This document shows, piece after piece, positions 1 to 8,106 of a stretch of 64,000 nucleotides of DNA (the stretch's first letter is position 1; the number at the start of each line of letters is the position of its first letter). The notes beneath the pieces are model-generated. The model was not told where the DNA came from. It searched no databases and was given only the letters and a program-made list of their open reading frames with translations. Made by a program: the position numbers and the translations under genes. Source of the stretch: VXMF01 sp965206775 (GTDB lineage: Bacteria; Acidobacteriota; Terriglobia; Bryobacterales; UBA6623); NCBI GenBank assembly GCA_965206775.1, contig CBDBKU010000002.1:744001-808000 (forward strand). The letters run 5' to 3'.

Positions 1-332
1 GTCGAAGTCGTGCCGGCGACTCTCTAGGAAATGGCTGGCTGGCGAGGCGAGCGCAACAGCGCAGGTCCGCGGTACCGAGGGGCCGTGTGGTGCTGCGACT
101 CTGATTTCGTGCGGTCTCCTCGCGACGCAAGGGTATGTGCCCGGGATCAGGCCTGCCCCAAGCCGTGCAGACCGACTAGCCCTCGAGATTGCGGCTGTGG
201 AGATTCCTGTAGCGGCCCGATAGCTTCGTTAGTTACCGCTCGCCTCAGTTGTGGCGTAGCGTTTGTTGCGCCTTCGCTTGCCGACCGACACGCTCTATCG
301 TTTGCCCTCAACCTGCGAGACTCGACCAAGAC
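1..332. other. No supported gene at left edge
   Basis: I see no convincing coding region here. Open frames on both strands have compositions rich in Arg, Ser and Cys, as expected of chance frames in GC-rich DNA, and none shows a recognisable motif. It ends in the promoter of the cassette that follows. Confidence 0.5.
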
Positions 333-361
333 CTGACATTGTCGGAACTTGATGGTATAAT
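333..361 (+). promoter_or_regulatory. Sigma70-type promoter of the QueC-like cassette
   Basis: CTGACA at 333-338 and a consensus TATAAT at 356-361 are separated by 17 bp. The first start codon of the cassette (382) lies 20 bp downstream, so the leader would be very short. No obvious operator palindrome was seen, although the cassette encodes an XRE-type regulator that could act here. Confidence 0.6.
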
Positions 362-381
362 TATGACATTCTAGGATTCTC

Positions 382-954
382 ATGTCCGACGGTCCACACA
401 AGAGCCTCCCCATGTCCAGAGCTTGGAAGAAGCTTATGCTCTGCGCCGGCACGCCCGCGTTCCCTCTCGACGAAGTGGCCGACGCGTTGCAGTTGGCGCT
501 CGTATCCGACTGGCGCAAGGAAATTCACCCCGTACTCCACAAGCGGATCCTAGAGATCGTCTATACAGGGGAAGGTCTGTTGTTTCGTGACCAGCAGATC
601 ACGCGACTTCAGGAGCTAGATGAGCATGTGGTCGGCTATCCACTTGCATTGGTACTGATCGATTGCGTCGCAAGGGCAGTAGATCGCGGTGATTGCGACC
701 ATTCATGCTTGGTTCGCGGAACCAGAGACGCCCTCTCAGACCGGGCTTCGCGATGCATGCGCCAGGTCGAGGAGCATTGTCACCGAGAGTGCTCCGATAG
801 CGGTGTCGCCAACCTACTCAGTCGTCTTCGTCAAGCTGCTCTACGGATTGACTACTCTCAGCTCGCACAGGACCTGCTTGGGTGTCGGAATGAGACTCTT
901 TCGAGGCCAAAGAGGAAGAAGACAGCGCTAGACGATGGAGTCCCGCTCGGATGA
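382..954 (+). CDS. Unknown 190-aa protein, first gene of QueC-like cassette
   Basis: I do not recognise this protein. It is 190 aa, predicted mostly helical and soluble, with no signal peptide or membrane segment. Its central part is rich in Cys and His (CDHSC, then CMRQVEEHCHREC at about residues 133-145), which could bind metal. The C-terminus is basic (RPKRKKTA). A second in-frame ATG at 412 could be the true start, since only a weak AGGA precedes 382. Its stop overlaps the next start (ATGA at 951-954), so it is probably translationally coupled to the QueC-like gene and may be its substrate or partner; that is inference. The four genes read as one operon. Confidence 0.6.
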   Translation: MSDGPHKSLPMSRAWKKLMLCAGTPAFPLDEVADALQLALVSDWRKEIHPVLHKRILEIVYTGEGLLFRDQQITRLQELDEHVVGYPLALVLIDCVARAVDRGDCDHSCLVRGTRDALSDRASRCMRQVEEHCHRECSDSGVANLLSRLRQAALRIDYSQLAQDLLGCRNETLSRPKRKKTALDDGVPLG

Positions 955-2333
955 AGGTTCAGACAACAGCGACCAAGTCGCAACCCGCATACCGCGTCCA
1001 CGTGGTTGAACCACAAGTCCCGGTCATCGATGGATGGACTAGGTGCGAAGTCGGGGAGGACTTGATTGTGGATTCAGACAGCATACACTCCTATTGCCTA
1101 GCGGCATGGGATTCCCGGGTGTACGACGCCTTTGTCTTAGCTGCCGCTGTCCAGTTCTGCGACTTGACGAATCGGCGACACGCACCGATCTGGGGAAGGA
1201 ACATTCAGCTACGTGTCCCTGTTCACGATCCTGATCGGTGGAATTCGCCCGACATTTCGAAGACGCTGCACGCCGCCCTCGGATTGTTGACCGGTGACCA
1301 ATGGCAGGTTATCTTCACCCCGAGAAAGGATTACTTCCCCTCACCGGCGCAGGCTGGCTTCTGTATTCCGGACTCCACCGGGATCGTCATGCCGTTTAGC
1401 GACGGGCTAGATTCGCTGGCAGTAGCGAAGCTGATGGAGCGCAAGCTCGGTTCCAGTTTGATTCGCGTCCGTCTTGGGTCGAATGCACTCTCGAACCGCA
1501 ATGGCAATCGTACGGAGCAACCGTTTGCAAATGTGCCGTTTAGGGTCAAGACGGGGCGGACGGTTGAGTTCAGCGCTAGGTCGAGAGGATTCAAGTTCAT
1601 GCTGCTTTGCGGGATAGCTGCGCATCTCTTGGGAGCGCAGGAGATTGTAGTCCCTGAGAGCGGACAGGGAGCATTGGGGCCAGTCCTAGTCCCAGTCGGG
1701 CAAGCATACGAGGATTACCGATGCCATCCGGTCTTTACTGACCGCATGACGGCCTTGGTCGGGGCTCTTTTTGGGCATAGCGTCCGCTACCGCTATCCGC
1801 GGTTGTGGTGCACAAAGGGCCAGACACTCAGAGAAGCCATGGGACCCCAAGATAACGAAGTCGATCCGTCAGCCAGTCGTTCATGCTGGCAAAGTGCACG
1901 ACATGTTTCTGTGCTGGGAAAACGACGCCAGTGCGGAATCTGCGCGGCTTGCTTGTTGAGGCGAATGAGTATACACTCGATTTCATTTCAAGAAACTCCA
2001 GAAACTTATGTCTGGGAAAACCTGTGTTCGCCAAGGTTCTTGGACGGTGCCGCGACTGGATTCAAACACGGGAACCCTTCAGGATCTCTTTGGAAATACG
2101 TGATTGCCGGTGTTCTTCATCTCGAGCACCTATCTGCTCTCTGCAGCCCTGATAGAAATGAGGTAACGATCAATCGACAGTGCTTCGCTTTGAGCCGTTC
2201 ACTCGGAATCCCGGAAAGCAAGATCCGCAAGAAGCTGAAGGGGTTGCTCCGGCAGCACAAGACAGAATGGACCAGCTTTGTTGACTCTTTGGGGTCACAG
2301 TCTTTCGTAGCCAGTTGGGTTGATCGCGAGTAG
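951..2333 (+). CDS. QueC-like PP-loop ATPase (defence-type 7-deazaguanine synthase homologue)
   Basis: This 460-aa protein has a PP-loop nucleotide-binding motif FSDGLDS at residues 149-155 (the family motif is SGGxDS). It also has the QueC zinc site, Cys312 plus CGICAAC with Cys328, Cys331 and Cys334, followed by Arg. True QueC, which makes preQ0 from carboxy-deazaguanine, is about 220-240 aa. This one has about 145 extra N-terminal and about 120 extra C-terminal residues. No queD, queE or queF lies nearby. Such enlarged QueC homologues are known in defence loci (QatC of Qat, Cap9 of type IV CBASS), but the partner genes here are neither Qat nor CBASS genes. The family call is solid; a role in modifying a protein or nucleic acid for defence is inference. 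Confidence 0.8.
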   Translation: MKVQTTATKSQPAYRVHVVEPQVPVIDGWTRCEVGEDLIVDSDSIHSYCLAAWDSRVYDAFVLAAAVQFCDLTNRRHAPIWGRNIQLRVPVHDPDRWNSPDISKTLHAALGLLTGDQWQVIFTPRKDYFPSPAQAGFCIPDSTGIVMPFSDGLDSLAVAKLMERKLGSSLIRVRLGSNALSNRNGNRTEQPFANVPFRVKTGRTVEFSARSRGFKFMLLCGIAAHLLGAQEIVVPESGQGALGPVLVPVGQAYEDYRCHPVFTDRMTALVGALFGHSVRYRYPRLWCTKGQTLREAMGPQDNEVDPSASRSCWQSARHVSVLGKRRQCGICAACLLRRMSIHSISFQETPETYVWENLCSPRFLDGAATGFKHGNPSGSLWKYVIAGVLHLEHLSALCSPDRNEVTINRQCFALSRSLGIPESKIRKKLKGLLRQHKTEWTSFVDSLGSQSFVASWVDRE

Positions 2334-2337
2334 AAAG

Positions 2338-3516
2338 ATGTCTTCGCAAGAACTGAGTTCAGCCAGCATCGGAGCTCGCCTGCGGATGGCGCGCGAAGCG
2401 GCCGGCATGACGCAGGCAGAAGCTGCATCTCGGATAGGTGCCGCGAGGACGACTCTAGTGGCGATCGAGAAAGGGTCCAGACGGATTCGCACCGGAGAGA
2501 TGCAGCACCTTGCGCGCGCCTATGGCACTTCCGTGAACTCAATCCTCAGGCGGGAGGCCGTGTTTCTTGAACTTGTGCCAAAGTTTCGGAAGCTCGCCAC
2601 GAGCGGGGACTCGGCATGCGATGCAGCCGCCAAGCTTCTGGAGGATCTTGTTCGGGCAGAAGTTGAACTTGAGACCCTCCTCGGTGTCAGCCGGGCCTTC
2701 AACTACCCCCCAGAGCGGCCCCTCATGCCCGGGGATGTAGTTGCTCAAGCCGAGCATGACGCCACAGAGTTGCGGCAATGGCTTGGATTAGGTCTGGCTC
2801 CGGTTCGCGACATGGTGAGCCTTCTCGAACTAGACCTTGGAGTGCGCGTGTATATCCGCCCGCTCGAACCGAAGGTCTCCGGACTCTTCGCATTTGAAGA
2901 GGGCTGTGGCGCTTGCATGCTCCTCAATGCCAAACATCCGGTCCAACGCCGCAACCAGACCGCTGCACACGAACTCGGGCATTTTGTATCCAGTCGCGGA
3001 ACACCTAGCGTAATGCGAGCGGACAGCTTGAGGAAATCACGGGAAGAGCGCTACGCGGACGCGTTCGGACGAGCATTTCTAACGCCTGTCCGCACAGTCA
3101 CCCAACGATTTCGCCAGATCACAGCTGGAGCTTCTAGGCTAACCCGCCGTCACATCATCGTAATGGCTCACTATTTCCGGGTTTCCCACGAGGCAATGGC
3201 CCGACGACTTGAGGAACTCAGTCTCACAAAGCGGGGCACTTGGGACTGGTTCCAAGAGCACGGGGGAATCGCGAATCAACAAGCCCTAGAAGTTCTGGGC
3301 GATTTGGTCGAAGATCCTGACAATGATCAAGATATCCGTCGTCCCACAACTCTGCGGATTCACCTGCTAGCAGCGGAGGCTTGGCGGAAAGAATTGCTTA
3401 GCGAGGGTCAGCTCGCTGGGCTCTTGCGGCTTGACCGAGTCCAGTTACGGGAGCTCCTGGATGAAGTGGAGGACGAAAGGAGCATGGCGGATGGAGCCCC
3501 CGAACTGCCTGAATAG
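2338..3516 (+). CDS. XRE-family HTH regulator fused to ImmA/IrrE metallopeptidase
   Basis: Residues 11-72 form an XRE/Cro-type helix-turn-helix (ARLRMAREAAGMTQAEAA then TTLVAIEKGSR). Residues about 155-260 form an ImmA/IrrE-type zinc peptidase with HELGH at 211-215 and a probable third ligand, Glu237, in ERYADAF. The family includes proteases that cleave repressors and antitoxin-like regulators encoded beside toxins. Start: ATG at 2338 with AGAAAG just upstream and 4 bp after the QueC-like stop; an in-frame TTG at 2320 would add six residues and overlap it. The PIN gene that follows overlaps its 3' end, suggesting that this protein controls or neutralises the PIN nuclease. It may equally repress the whole operon. 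Length 392 aa. Confidence 0.85.
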   Translation: MSSQELSSASIGARLRMAREAAGMTQAEAASRIGAARTTLVAIEKGSRRIRTGEMQHLARAYGTSVNSILRREAVFLELVPKFRKLATSGDSACDAAAKLLEDLVRAEVELETLLGVSRAFNYPPERPLMPGDVVAQAEHDATELRQWLGLGLAPVRDMVSLLELDLGVRVYIRPLEPKVSGLFAFEEGCGACMLLNAKHPVQRRNQTAAHELGHFVSSRGTPSVMRADSLRKSREERYADAFGRAFLTPVRTVTQRFRQITAGASRLTRRHIIVMAHYFRVSHEAMARRLEELSLTKRGTWDWFQEHGGIANQQALEVLGDLVEDPDNDQDIRRPTTLRIHLLAAEAWRKELLSEGQLAGLLRLDRVQLRELLDEVEDERSMADGAPELPE

Positions 3517-4114
3517 CTCTGCCGTCCCGGTTGTTGCCGACGCCAGCGTTGTTATCAACCTCAACGCAAGTGGTTGCGTTGATTCCATTTTGGACGCGCT
3601 TCCCAACCGCTTGCTGATACCAGAAGAGGTTGCGGGAGAAGTCAAGCGCGGGCGTAGGAAGGTCAATGACGGAGCTAGATCCATTTCGAATCTCAATTCA
3701 CACGGCTGGGCGGAGACGGTGGCACTCAGCCCAGTGGGGCTTCGGAGATTCCGGGGCCTTGTTAACGGCCCGGCGGGCCAAACCCTAGGTGATGGCGAAG
3801 CGGCGACAATCGCCATTGCCCTCGAACTTGGTGCAATCGGCCTCATCGACGAACGGAAAGCCCTCCGGATCTGCTCGGAGCGATTTCCCCGGTTCTTAAC
3901 AGGCGTCACGCTAGATGTCTTCAGTCATCACCGGGTCAAGTCCGCGCTAGGTCGCGCGCGACTTTCTGAAGCGGTCTTGAATGCTCTGTATTGGGGTCGC
4001 ATGCGCGTTCCGACGCACTATTTGCAGTGGGTAGTCGATTTGATCGGTACAGCCAACGCAAGGAAGTGCCGGTCGTTGCCCCGGTCGGTTCGACACCGCG
4101 AAGAAACCGCATAG
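3491..4114 (+). CDS. PIN-domain ribonuclease (DUF3368-like toxin)
   Basis: This 207-aa protein begins with the PIN signature VVADASVVINL. It also carries the expected acidic residues: PEEVAGEV, GDGEAATIAIALE and GLIDERKA. This is the layout of PIN-like proteins of the DUF3368/COG2405 type, which are often toxin components. ATG at 3491 is chosen because AAAGGAG lies 7-8 nt upstream; longer in-frame starts exist at 3461 and 3431. The gene overlaps the 3' end of the HTH-peptidase gene by 26 bp. A PIN nuclease paired with an XRE-ImmA/IrrE protein fits a toxin-antitoxin unit attached to the QueC-like gene. The target RNA is unknown. It is the last gene of the cassette; rsmI converges from the other strand after about 200 bp. 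Confidence 0.75.
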   Translation: MEPPNCLNSSAVPVVADASVVINLNASGCVDSILDALPNRLLIPEEVAGEVKRGRRKVNDGARSISNLNSHGWAETVALSPVGLRRFRGLVNGPAGQTLGDGEAATIAIALELGAIGLIDERKALRICSERFPRFLTGVTLDVFSHHRVKSALGRARLSEAVLNALYWGRMRVPTHYLQWVVDLIGTANARKCRSLPRSVRHREETA

Positions 4115-4318
4115 CATCGGCACGCGCCGGCAACGGAAATCGCCGCGTCCGGCGGGCCGGAGCTGGACCTAGCCCGAATCGCTCACCAAGTGTAGGTAGC
4201 TTCGGTTGTGGGCGTCCCGGGCCATGACCACCCAATAGCCACTCTCAATGGTTTTGGCGCTGAGTTATAGGATCCCTGTCGTTTCGTGCCCGTCCATGAA
4301 CGACGTGCCGGGTACCAC

Positions 4319-5203
4319 CTATTCCGCGGGTTTCGCTGACTGGTCCAGGTCCTCTGCAGCAGACGAGGGTTCGGCCCTCGTCGCTTGCAACTCGGCGTAC
4401 GCCTCCCGCTTGCTGATTCCTCGCTCGCGGGCGGCCTGCTTGATGGCGTCCATGCGTTGGTGCCCGTCCCGTTCCAACTGGCTCACCCTGGCTGGCACGG
4501 ATTCCTCGCAGGTTGCCGCGCCGGCGTCTTCCGGCCCGACTAGGATGACGAACTCCCCCTTGATAGCAGGCCGCCGGGCGAGTTCCCGCAGTACGGAGGA
4601 GGCCGTACCCCGCAAGAATTCCTCGTGCAGCTTTGTCAGTTCCCTGCCAAGCGCGACCGTTCGATCTCCTAGCACGTCCAGCAGGTCGGCCAGCATGTCC
4701 AGAACCCGATGCGGGGCCTCGTAGAGGACGATCGTGGTTTCCGTGGCCTTGATGGCTTGCAGCGCCGCCCGTCGTTTCGCCTTTCTTGGCGGCAGGAAGC
4801 CCTTGAAGAGAAAGCTGTCCGTCGGGAGTCCCGACGCCGACAGGGCGGCAACCGCCGCGCTGGGTCCGGGGATTGGCACGACTTCGACTCCGGCTTCCAG
4901 CGCGGCGCGAACTACGCGGTATCCGGGATCGGAAATGCCGGGCGTGCCGGCGTCCGACACCAGCGCGACCGACTCGCCTTCGACGGCCCGGGCCGCGATT
5001 TCGCGGGCGCGTGCCGCCTCGTTGTGCTCGTGGCAGCTCAGGAGCGGCTTCTCGATGTCGAAGTGCCGGAGCAGGCGACCGGTATGACGGGTGTCCTCGC
5101 ACGCGATCACGTCGGCCTCTCGGAGGGTCCGAAGCGCCCTCAGCGTGATGTCCTCGAGGTTGCCAAGCGGTGTGGAGACCAGATACACTGCGCCGCAAGC
5201 CAT
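4319..5203 (-). CDS. rsmI: 16S rRNA 2'-O-methyltransferase RsmI
   Basis: RsmI methylates the 2'-O of C1402 in 16S rRNA, with S-adenosylmethionine as donor. The family features are all present: VYLVSTPLGNLEDITLRAL near the start, IACEDTRHTG, LVSDAGTPGISDPG, the Pro-rich loop VVPIPGPSA, and FLFKGFLP. ATG at 5203 puts the conserved AVYLVSTPLGN block at the usual distance from the N-terminus; an upstream ATG at 5269 would add 22 unconserved residues. The protein is about 294 aa, slightly longer than usual, with a charged C-terminal tail. It is transcribed away from gatA with a 192-bp gap, so it may be a separate unit. Confidence 0.92.
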   Translation of the reverse strand: MACGAVYLVSTPLGNLEDITLRALRTLREADVIACEDTRHTGRLLRHFDIEKPLLSCHEHNEAARAREIAARAVEGESVALVSDAGTPGISDPGYRVVRAALEAGVEVVPIPGPSAAVAALSASGLPTDSFLFKGFLPPRKAKRRAALQAIKATETTIVLYEAPHRVLDMLADLLDVLGDRTVALGRELTKLHEEFLRGTASSVLRELARRPAIKGEFVILVGPEDAGAATCEESVPARVSQLERDGHQRMDAIKQAARERGISKREAYAELQATRAEPSSAAEDLDQSAKPAE

Positions 5204-5395
5204 AGTTCGTTCCAGTGTGGCGGCGAATGGCCCCCCGTTCAAGGTCGCCGCGGGCCGGTTCTTCCTCACGTGCCCCCGTCTGGTGCTTTCGGGAGAGTCG
5301 GTACCGGACTGGGCGGCCGCTTCGGCCGGCGCCCTTCTTCTCGCGCGAGCCGTCTTCAGCGACGCGTTGCAAGTGTCGGCAAGGCTCTCGCTCCC

Positions 5396-6844
5396 CTAGC
5401 CCTCGAACCCGCCGTCCAGCTCGAACGCATGGCCCAAGTTCAGCATTGTCTGTTCCCGGAAGTGGTTGGCCAGGATCTGCATCCCGACCGGCAGGCCCTC
5501 CGGAGTCGTGCCGCACGGCACGCTCATGCCCGCGATTCCCGCCAGGCTGCCGGTAATCGTGTAGATGTCTGACAGGTACATTTGCAGGGGATCGCTGGTC
5601 TTTTCCCCGAGCTTGAACGCCGGAAACGGCGATACAGGCGTAATGATCGCATCCACCTCGTCGAAGGCATTCGAGAAGTCACGGGCGATCAGCGCGCGGA
5701 CCTCCTGCGCCTTCTTGTAGTAGGCGTCGTAGTAGCCAGCGCTCAGGACATACGTGCCGAGGATGATCCGCCGCGTAACCTCCGACCCGAAGCCCTCGGC
5801 GCGAGAATTGCGGTACATCTCGCTCAGGGTCCCGGAACTCTCGGAACGCCTGGAATAGCGCACGCCGTCGTATCGGGCGAGATTCGAACTCGCCTCGGCC
5901 GTGCAGATCAGGTAGTAGCTCGCGATCGCGTACTTCGTGTGCGGCAAGCTGATCTCCACTGCCCGGCATCCGAGGCGCTCGAGCTTGCCGATTCCGGCTT
6001 CGATCCGAGCCCCGACCGCCGAGTCGAGGCCTTCCGCGAAATACTCGGACGGGATTCCGATTTTCAAGCCCTCGACCTTCTCGCTGAGCTCGCCGGCGTA
6101 GTCCGGCACCGGGAGGTTCGCCGCGGTCGAGTCGAAAGGGTCCCCGCCGGCGGTCGCCGCTAGGAGGCTCGCTGAGTCCTTGACGGTTCTCGAGAACGGC
6201 CCGATGTGGTCCAGCGAGCTTGCGAAGGCGACCAAGCCGTAGCGCGAGACCCGGCCGTACGTCGGCATCACGCCGATCGCGCCGCAGAACGACGCGGGCT
6301 GCCGAATCGACCCGCCCGTGTCCGAGCCGAGGGAGATCGGTGTGTATCCCCCCGCGACTGCCGCGGCCGACCCCCCGCTGGACCCGCCCGGGACGCGCTC
6401 CGGGTCGGCGGGATTTCGCACGGGGTAGAACGCGGAGTTTTCGTTGGACGAGCCCATGGCGAACTCGTCGCAGTTGGTCTTGCCGACGATGACGGCCCCG
6501 GCTCGTTCCACGGCCTCGACGGCGGTGGCGCTGTAGGGCGCGATGAAGTTCGCCAGGGCGCGAGACGCGCAGGTCGTCCTCTCGCCCTCGGTCATGATCA
6601 CGTCCTTGACAGCGAGCGGCACGCCCCCGAGGCGGCCAATCTCCCTGCCCTCCGCGATCAAGCTGTCGACCCGGTCGGCCGCCGCGAGCGCTCTCTCCGG
6701 CGTGAAGCTGAGGAATACTCCCGACGCTTCGTTCTCGGTCTCGCCCATTCGCAGCGCTTCTTGCGCGAGTTCCCTCGCGCTGAATCGCCGCTCCCGCAGG
6801 CTCTGCTGGATCGACTCGATGGTGAGCTCGCGATAGTTCTCCAT
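5396..6844 (-). CDS. gatA: Glutamyl-tRNA(Gln)/aspartyl-tRNA(Asn) amidotransferase subunit A
   Basis: GatA is the glutaminase subunit of the GatCAB complex, which converts misacylated Glu-tRNA(Gln) or Asp-tRNA(Asn) to the amide. The amidase signature is complete: Lys80 in PLAVKDV, Ser155 in GGSSGGSA and the nucleophile Ser179 in SDTGGSIRQPA. ATG at 6844 (MENYRELT) is chosen over an upstream in-frame start at 6910 because the latter would run into gatC. The 482-aa length is normal. gatC lies 8 bp upstream in the same direction; gatB is not in this window. Confidence 0.95.
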   Translation of the reverse strand: MENYRELTIESIQQSLRERRFSARELAQEALRMGETENEASGVFLSFTPERALAAADRVDSLIAEGREIGRLGGVPLAVKDVIMTEGERTTCASRALANFIAPYSATAVEAVERAGAVIVGKTNCDEFAMGSSNENSAFYPVRNPADPERVPGGSSGGSAAAVAGGYTPISLGSDTGGSIRQPASFCGAIGVMPTYGRVSRYGLVAFASSLDHIGPFSRTVKDSASLLAATAGGDPFDSTAANLPVPDYAGELSEKVEGLKIGIPSEYFAEGLDSAVGARIEAGIGKLERLGCRAVEISLPHTKYAIASYYLICTAEASSNLARYDGVRYSRRSESSGTLSEMYRNSRAEGFGSEVTRRIILGTYVLSAGYYDAYYKKAQEVRALIARDFSNAFDEVDAIITPVSPFPAFKLGEKTSDPLQMYLSDIYTITGSLAGIAGMSVPCGTTPEGLPVGMQILANHFREQTMLNLGHAFELDGGFEG

Positions 6845-6852
6845 CGGAAGCC

Positions 6853-7149
6853 TCAGCGCTCGATCACCTTGGGGACCTTGAAGTGTCCTGCCCCGGACAG
6901 GGGCGCGCACCGCAGGGCGGCGAGTTGGTCCAGGCTCCGGCCGGGATCGTCCGGGCGTAGCTGAGCGGCGTTGCCCTCGTGCAGCACCTGCGCCATGGGC
7001 TCCACGCCGGAGGTGTCGAGCTCGTTGAGCTGGTCCACGTACGAGAGGATCTCTTCCAGGTCTCTCGCGTACCGGGCCGTATCCTCGCTGCTCAGGCGCA
7101 AGTTCGCCAGCCTCGCGATCTTGAGGACTTGTTCTGGCGTGATCTTCAT
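6853..7149 (-). CDS. gatC: Asp/Glu-tRNA amidotransferase subunit C
   Basis: GatC is the small linker subunit that stabilises GatA on GatB. The 98-aa sequence shows the usual pattern: MKITPEQVLKIARLANLRL, EEILSYVDQLNELDTSGVEP and a C-terminal FKVPKVI. It is followed 8 bp later by gatA. Its start overlaps the stop of the preceding DUF721 gene (ATGA at 7146-7149), so the three genes form an operon. Confidence 0.95.
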   Translation of the reverse strand: MKITPEQVLKIARLANLRLSSEDTARYARDLEEILSYVDQLNELDTSGVEPMAQVLHEGNAAQLRPDDPGRSLDQLAALRCAPLSGAGHFKVPKVIER

Positions 7150-7463
7150 GGCGTACCGCCGTCCTTGCCCTTGCCCCCGGCGCTCGCCAAGCGGAACTCG
7201 ATTGTCCGCACCGAGGTGTTCCGCAGTTCCGTCTGGAGGCAGCTGGCTATCTGCGCCCGCATCGGCCCGAGGAGTTCCAAGTACGGCGGATCCTGCACTT
7301 CGACGACCAGCGTCGCCGACTCGACCTTGACCGGCGTCGAGCGCTGAGCCAGAAGCGGGCCCACCGTCTCAGGCCAGTATCCCCGGATCAGGTCCAGTTC
7401 ATCTAGGAACGGAGCCTGGCCCTGCTGGAACAGTCGAGGGAGAATGCTCTTGGCCTGTTCCAT
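7146..7463 (-). CDS. DUF721 (DciA-like) protein
   Basis: This 105-aa protein fits DUF721: it has an N-terminal MEQAKSILPRLF block, a GYWPETVGPLLAQRSTPVKV segment and a VVEVQDPPYLELL block. DciA proteins of this broad family help load the replicative helicase, but many short members are uncharacterised, so the role here is unproven. ATG at 7463 fits the family N-terminus; ATG at 7481 would add six residues (MALPPR). It is the first gene of the DUF721-gatC-gatA unit, and its stop overlaps the gatC start. Confidence 0.7.
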   Translation of the reverse strand: MEQAKSILPRLFQQGQAPFLDELDLIRGYWPETVGPLLAQRSTPVKVESATLVVEVQDPPYLELLGPMRAQIASCLQTELRNTSVRTIEFRLASAGGKGKDGGTP

Positions 7464-7650
7464 CCGTGGCGGTAACGCCATTCTATCGCATGCGTCGGAA
7501 TCGACGCCCTTCTGCAGCTCCGTGCCAGGTCGGACGAGGCTCGCGTGCGGGCGCTCTACGACACGCTCTGCGGCCGGTCGGCGAATCCCTTCCGTATAAT
7601 GAGATACTTGTGAAAGGGGTGGAACTGTAAGTCCCGCTCGCCCGTACGCT

Positions 7651-8010
7651 ATGAAGCTGCATTCCTGGGACGAAGTCGAGCTGGAGAACCTCAGCAAGAC
7701 CGCCTCGCGGCGCGTGATCCACAGCGAACGCATGACGACCGCGCGGATCCTGCTCAAGAAGGGCGGGGTGGTGCCCCGTCATAGCCATGAGAACGAGCAG
7801 ATCAGCCATGTCTTGGAGGGTTCTCTCGTGTTTCAGTTCGACGACCGGGAAATCACGGCCGGCGCCGGCGACCTCGTCGAGATCGCATCGCACGAGCCGC
7901 ATCGAGTCGTGGCGCTCGAGGACTCTGTCGCGATGGACGTGTTCCAGCCGGTTCGGCAGGACTGGATCCAAGGCGACGACAGCTACCTCAGGAAACCGTC
8001 CGGATCCTGA
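7651..8010 (+). CDS. Small single-domain cupin
   Basis: This 119-aa protein is a cupin barrel. Motif 1 is PRHSHENEQISHVLEG, with the metal-binding His-x-His and Glu, and motif 2 is PHRVVALED with the second His. Such cupins are metalloenzymes or sensors, and nothing here fixes the substrate. A TATAAT at 7595-7600 could serve as its -10 box; no clear Shine-Dalgarno precedes the ATG. It is divergent from the DUF721-gatCA unit and in the same direction as the SDR gene, 96 bp away. Confidence 0.75.
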   Translation: MKLHSWDEVELENLSKTASRRVIHSERMTTARILLKKGGVVPRHSHENEQISHVLEGSLVFQFDDREITAGAGDLVEIASHEPHRVVALEDSVAMDVFQPVRQDWIQGDDSYLRKPSGS

Positions 8011-8106
8011 CTGCGTACTTGCTAAGCGACTTCAGGAGAATGATCACCCGCGCCGCGCCCGGAACGACCGGCTATTCGCAGGGACGCTCACCGCAGCGAT
8101 AAATCG

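Noticed and set aside
31..336. Open frame of 101 codons at the left edge
   Set aside because: Composition is Arg/Ser/Cys-rich with no motif, and a strong promoter for the next gene begins at its 3' end.
951..2333. Calling the PP-loop gene queC of the queuosine pathway, or labelling the locus Qat or type IV CBASS
   Set aside because: It is about twice the length of QueC and has no queuosine genes nearby. None of QatA, QatD (TatD-like), CD-NTase or CBASS effectors is present, so only the family resemblance is claimed.
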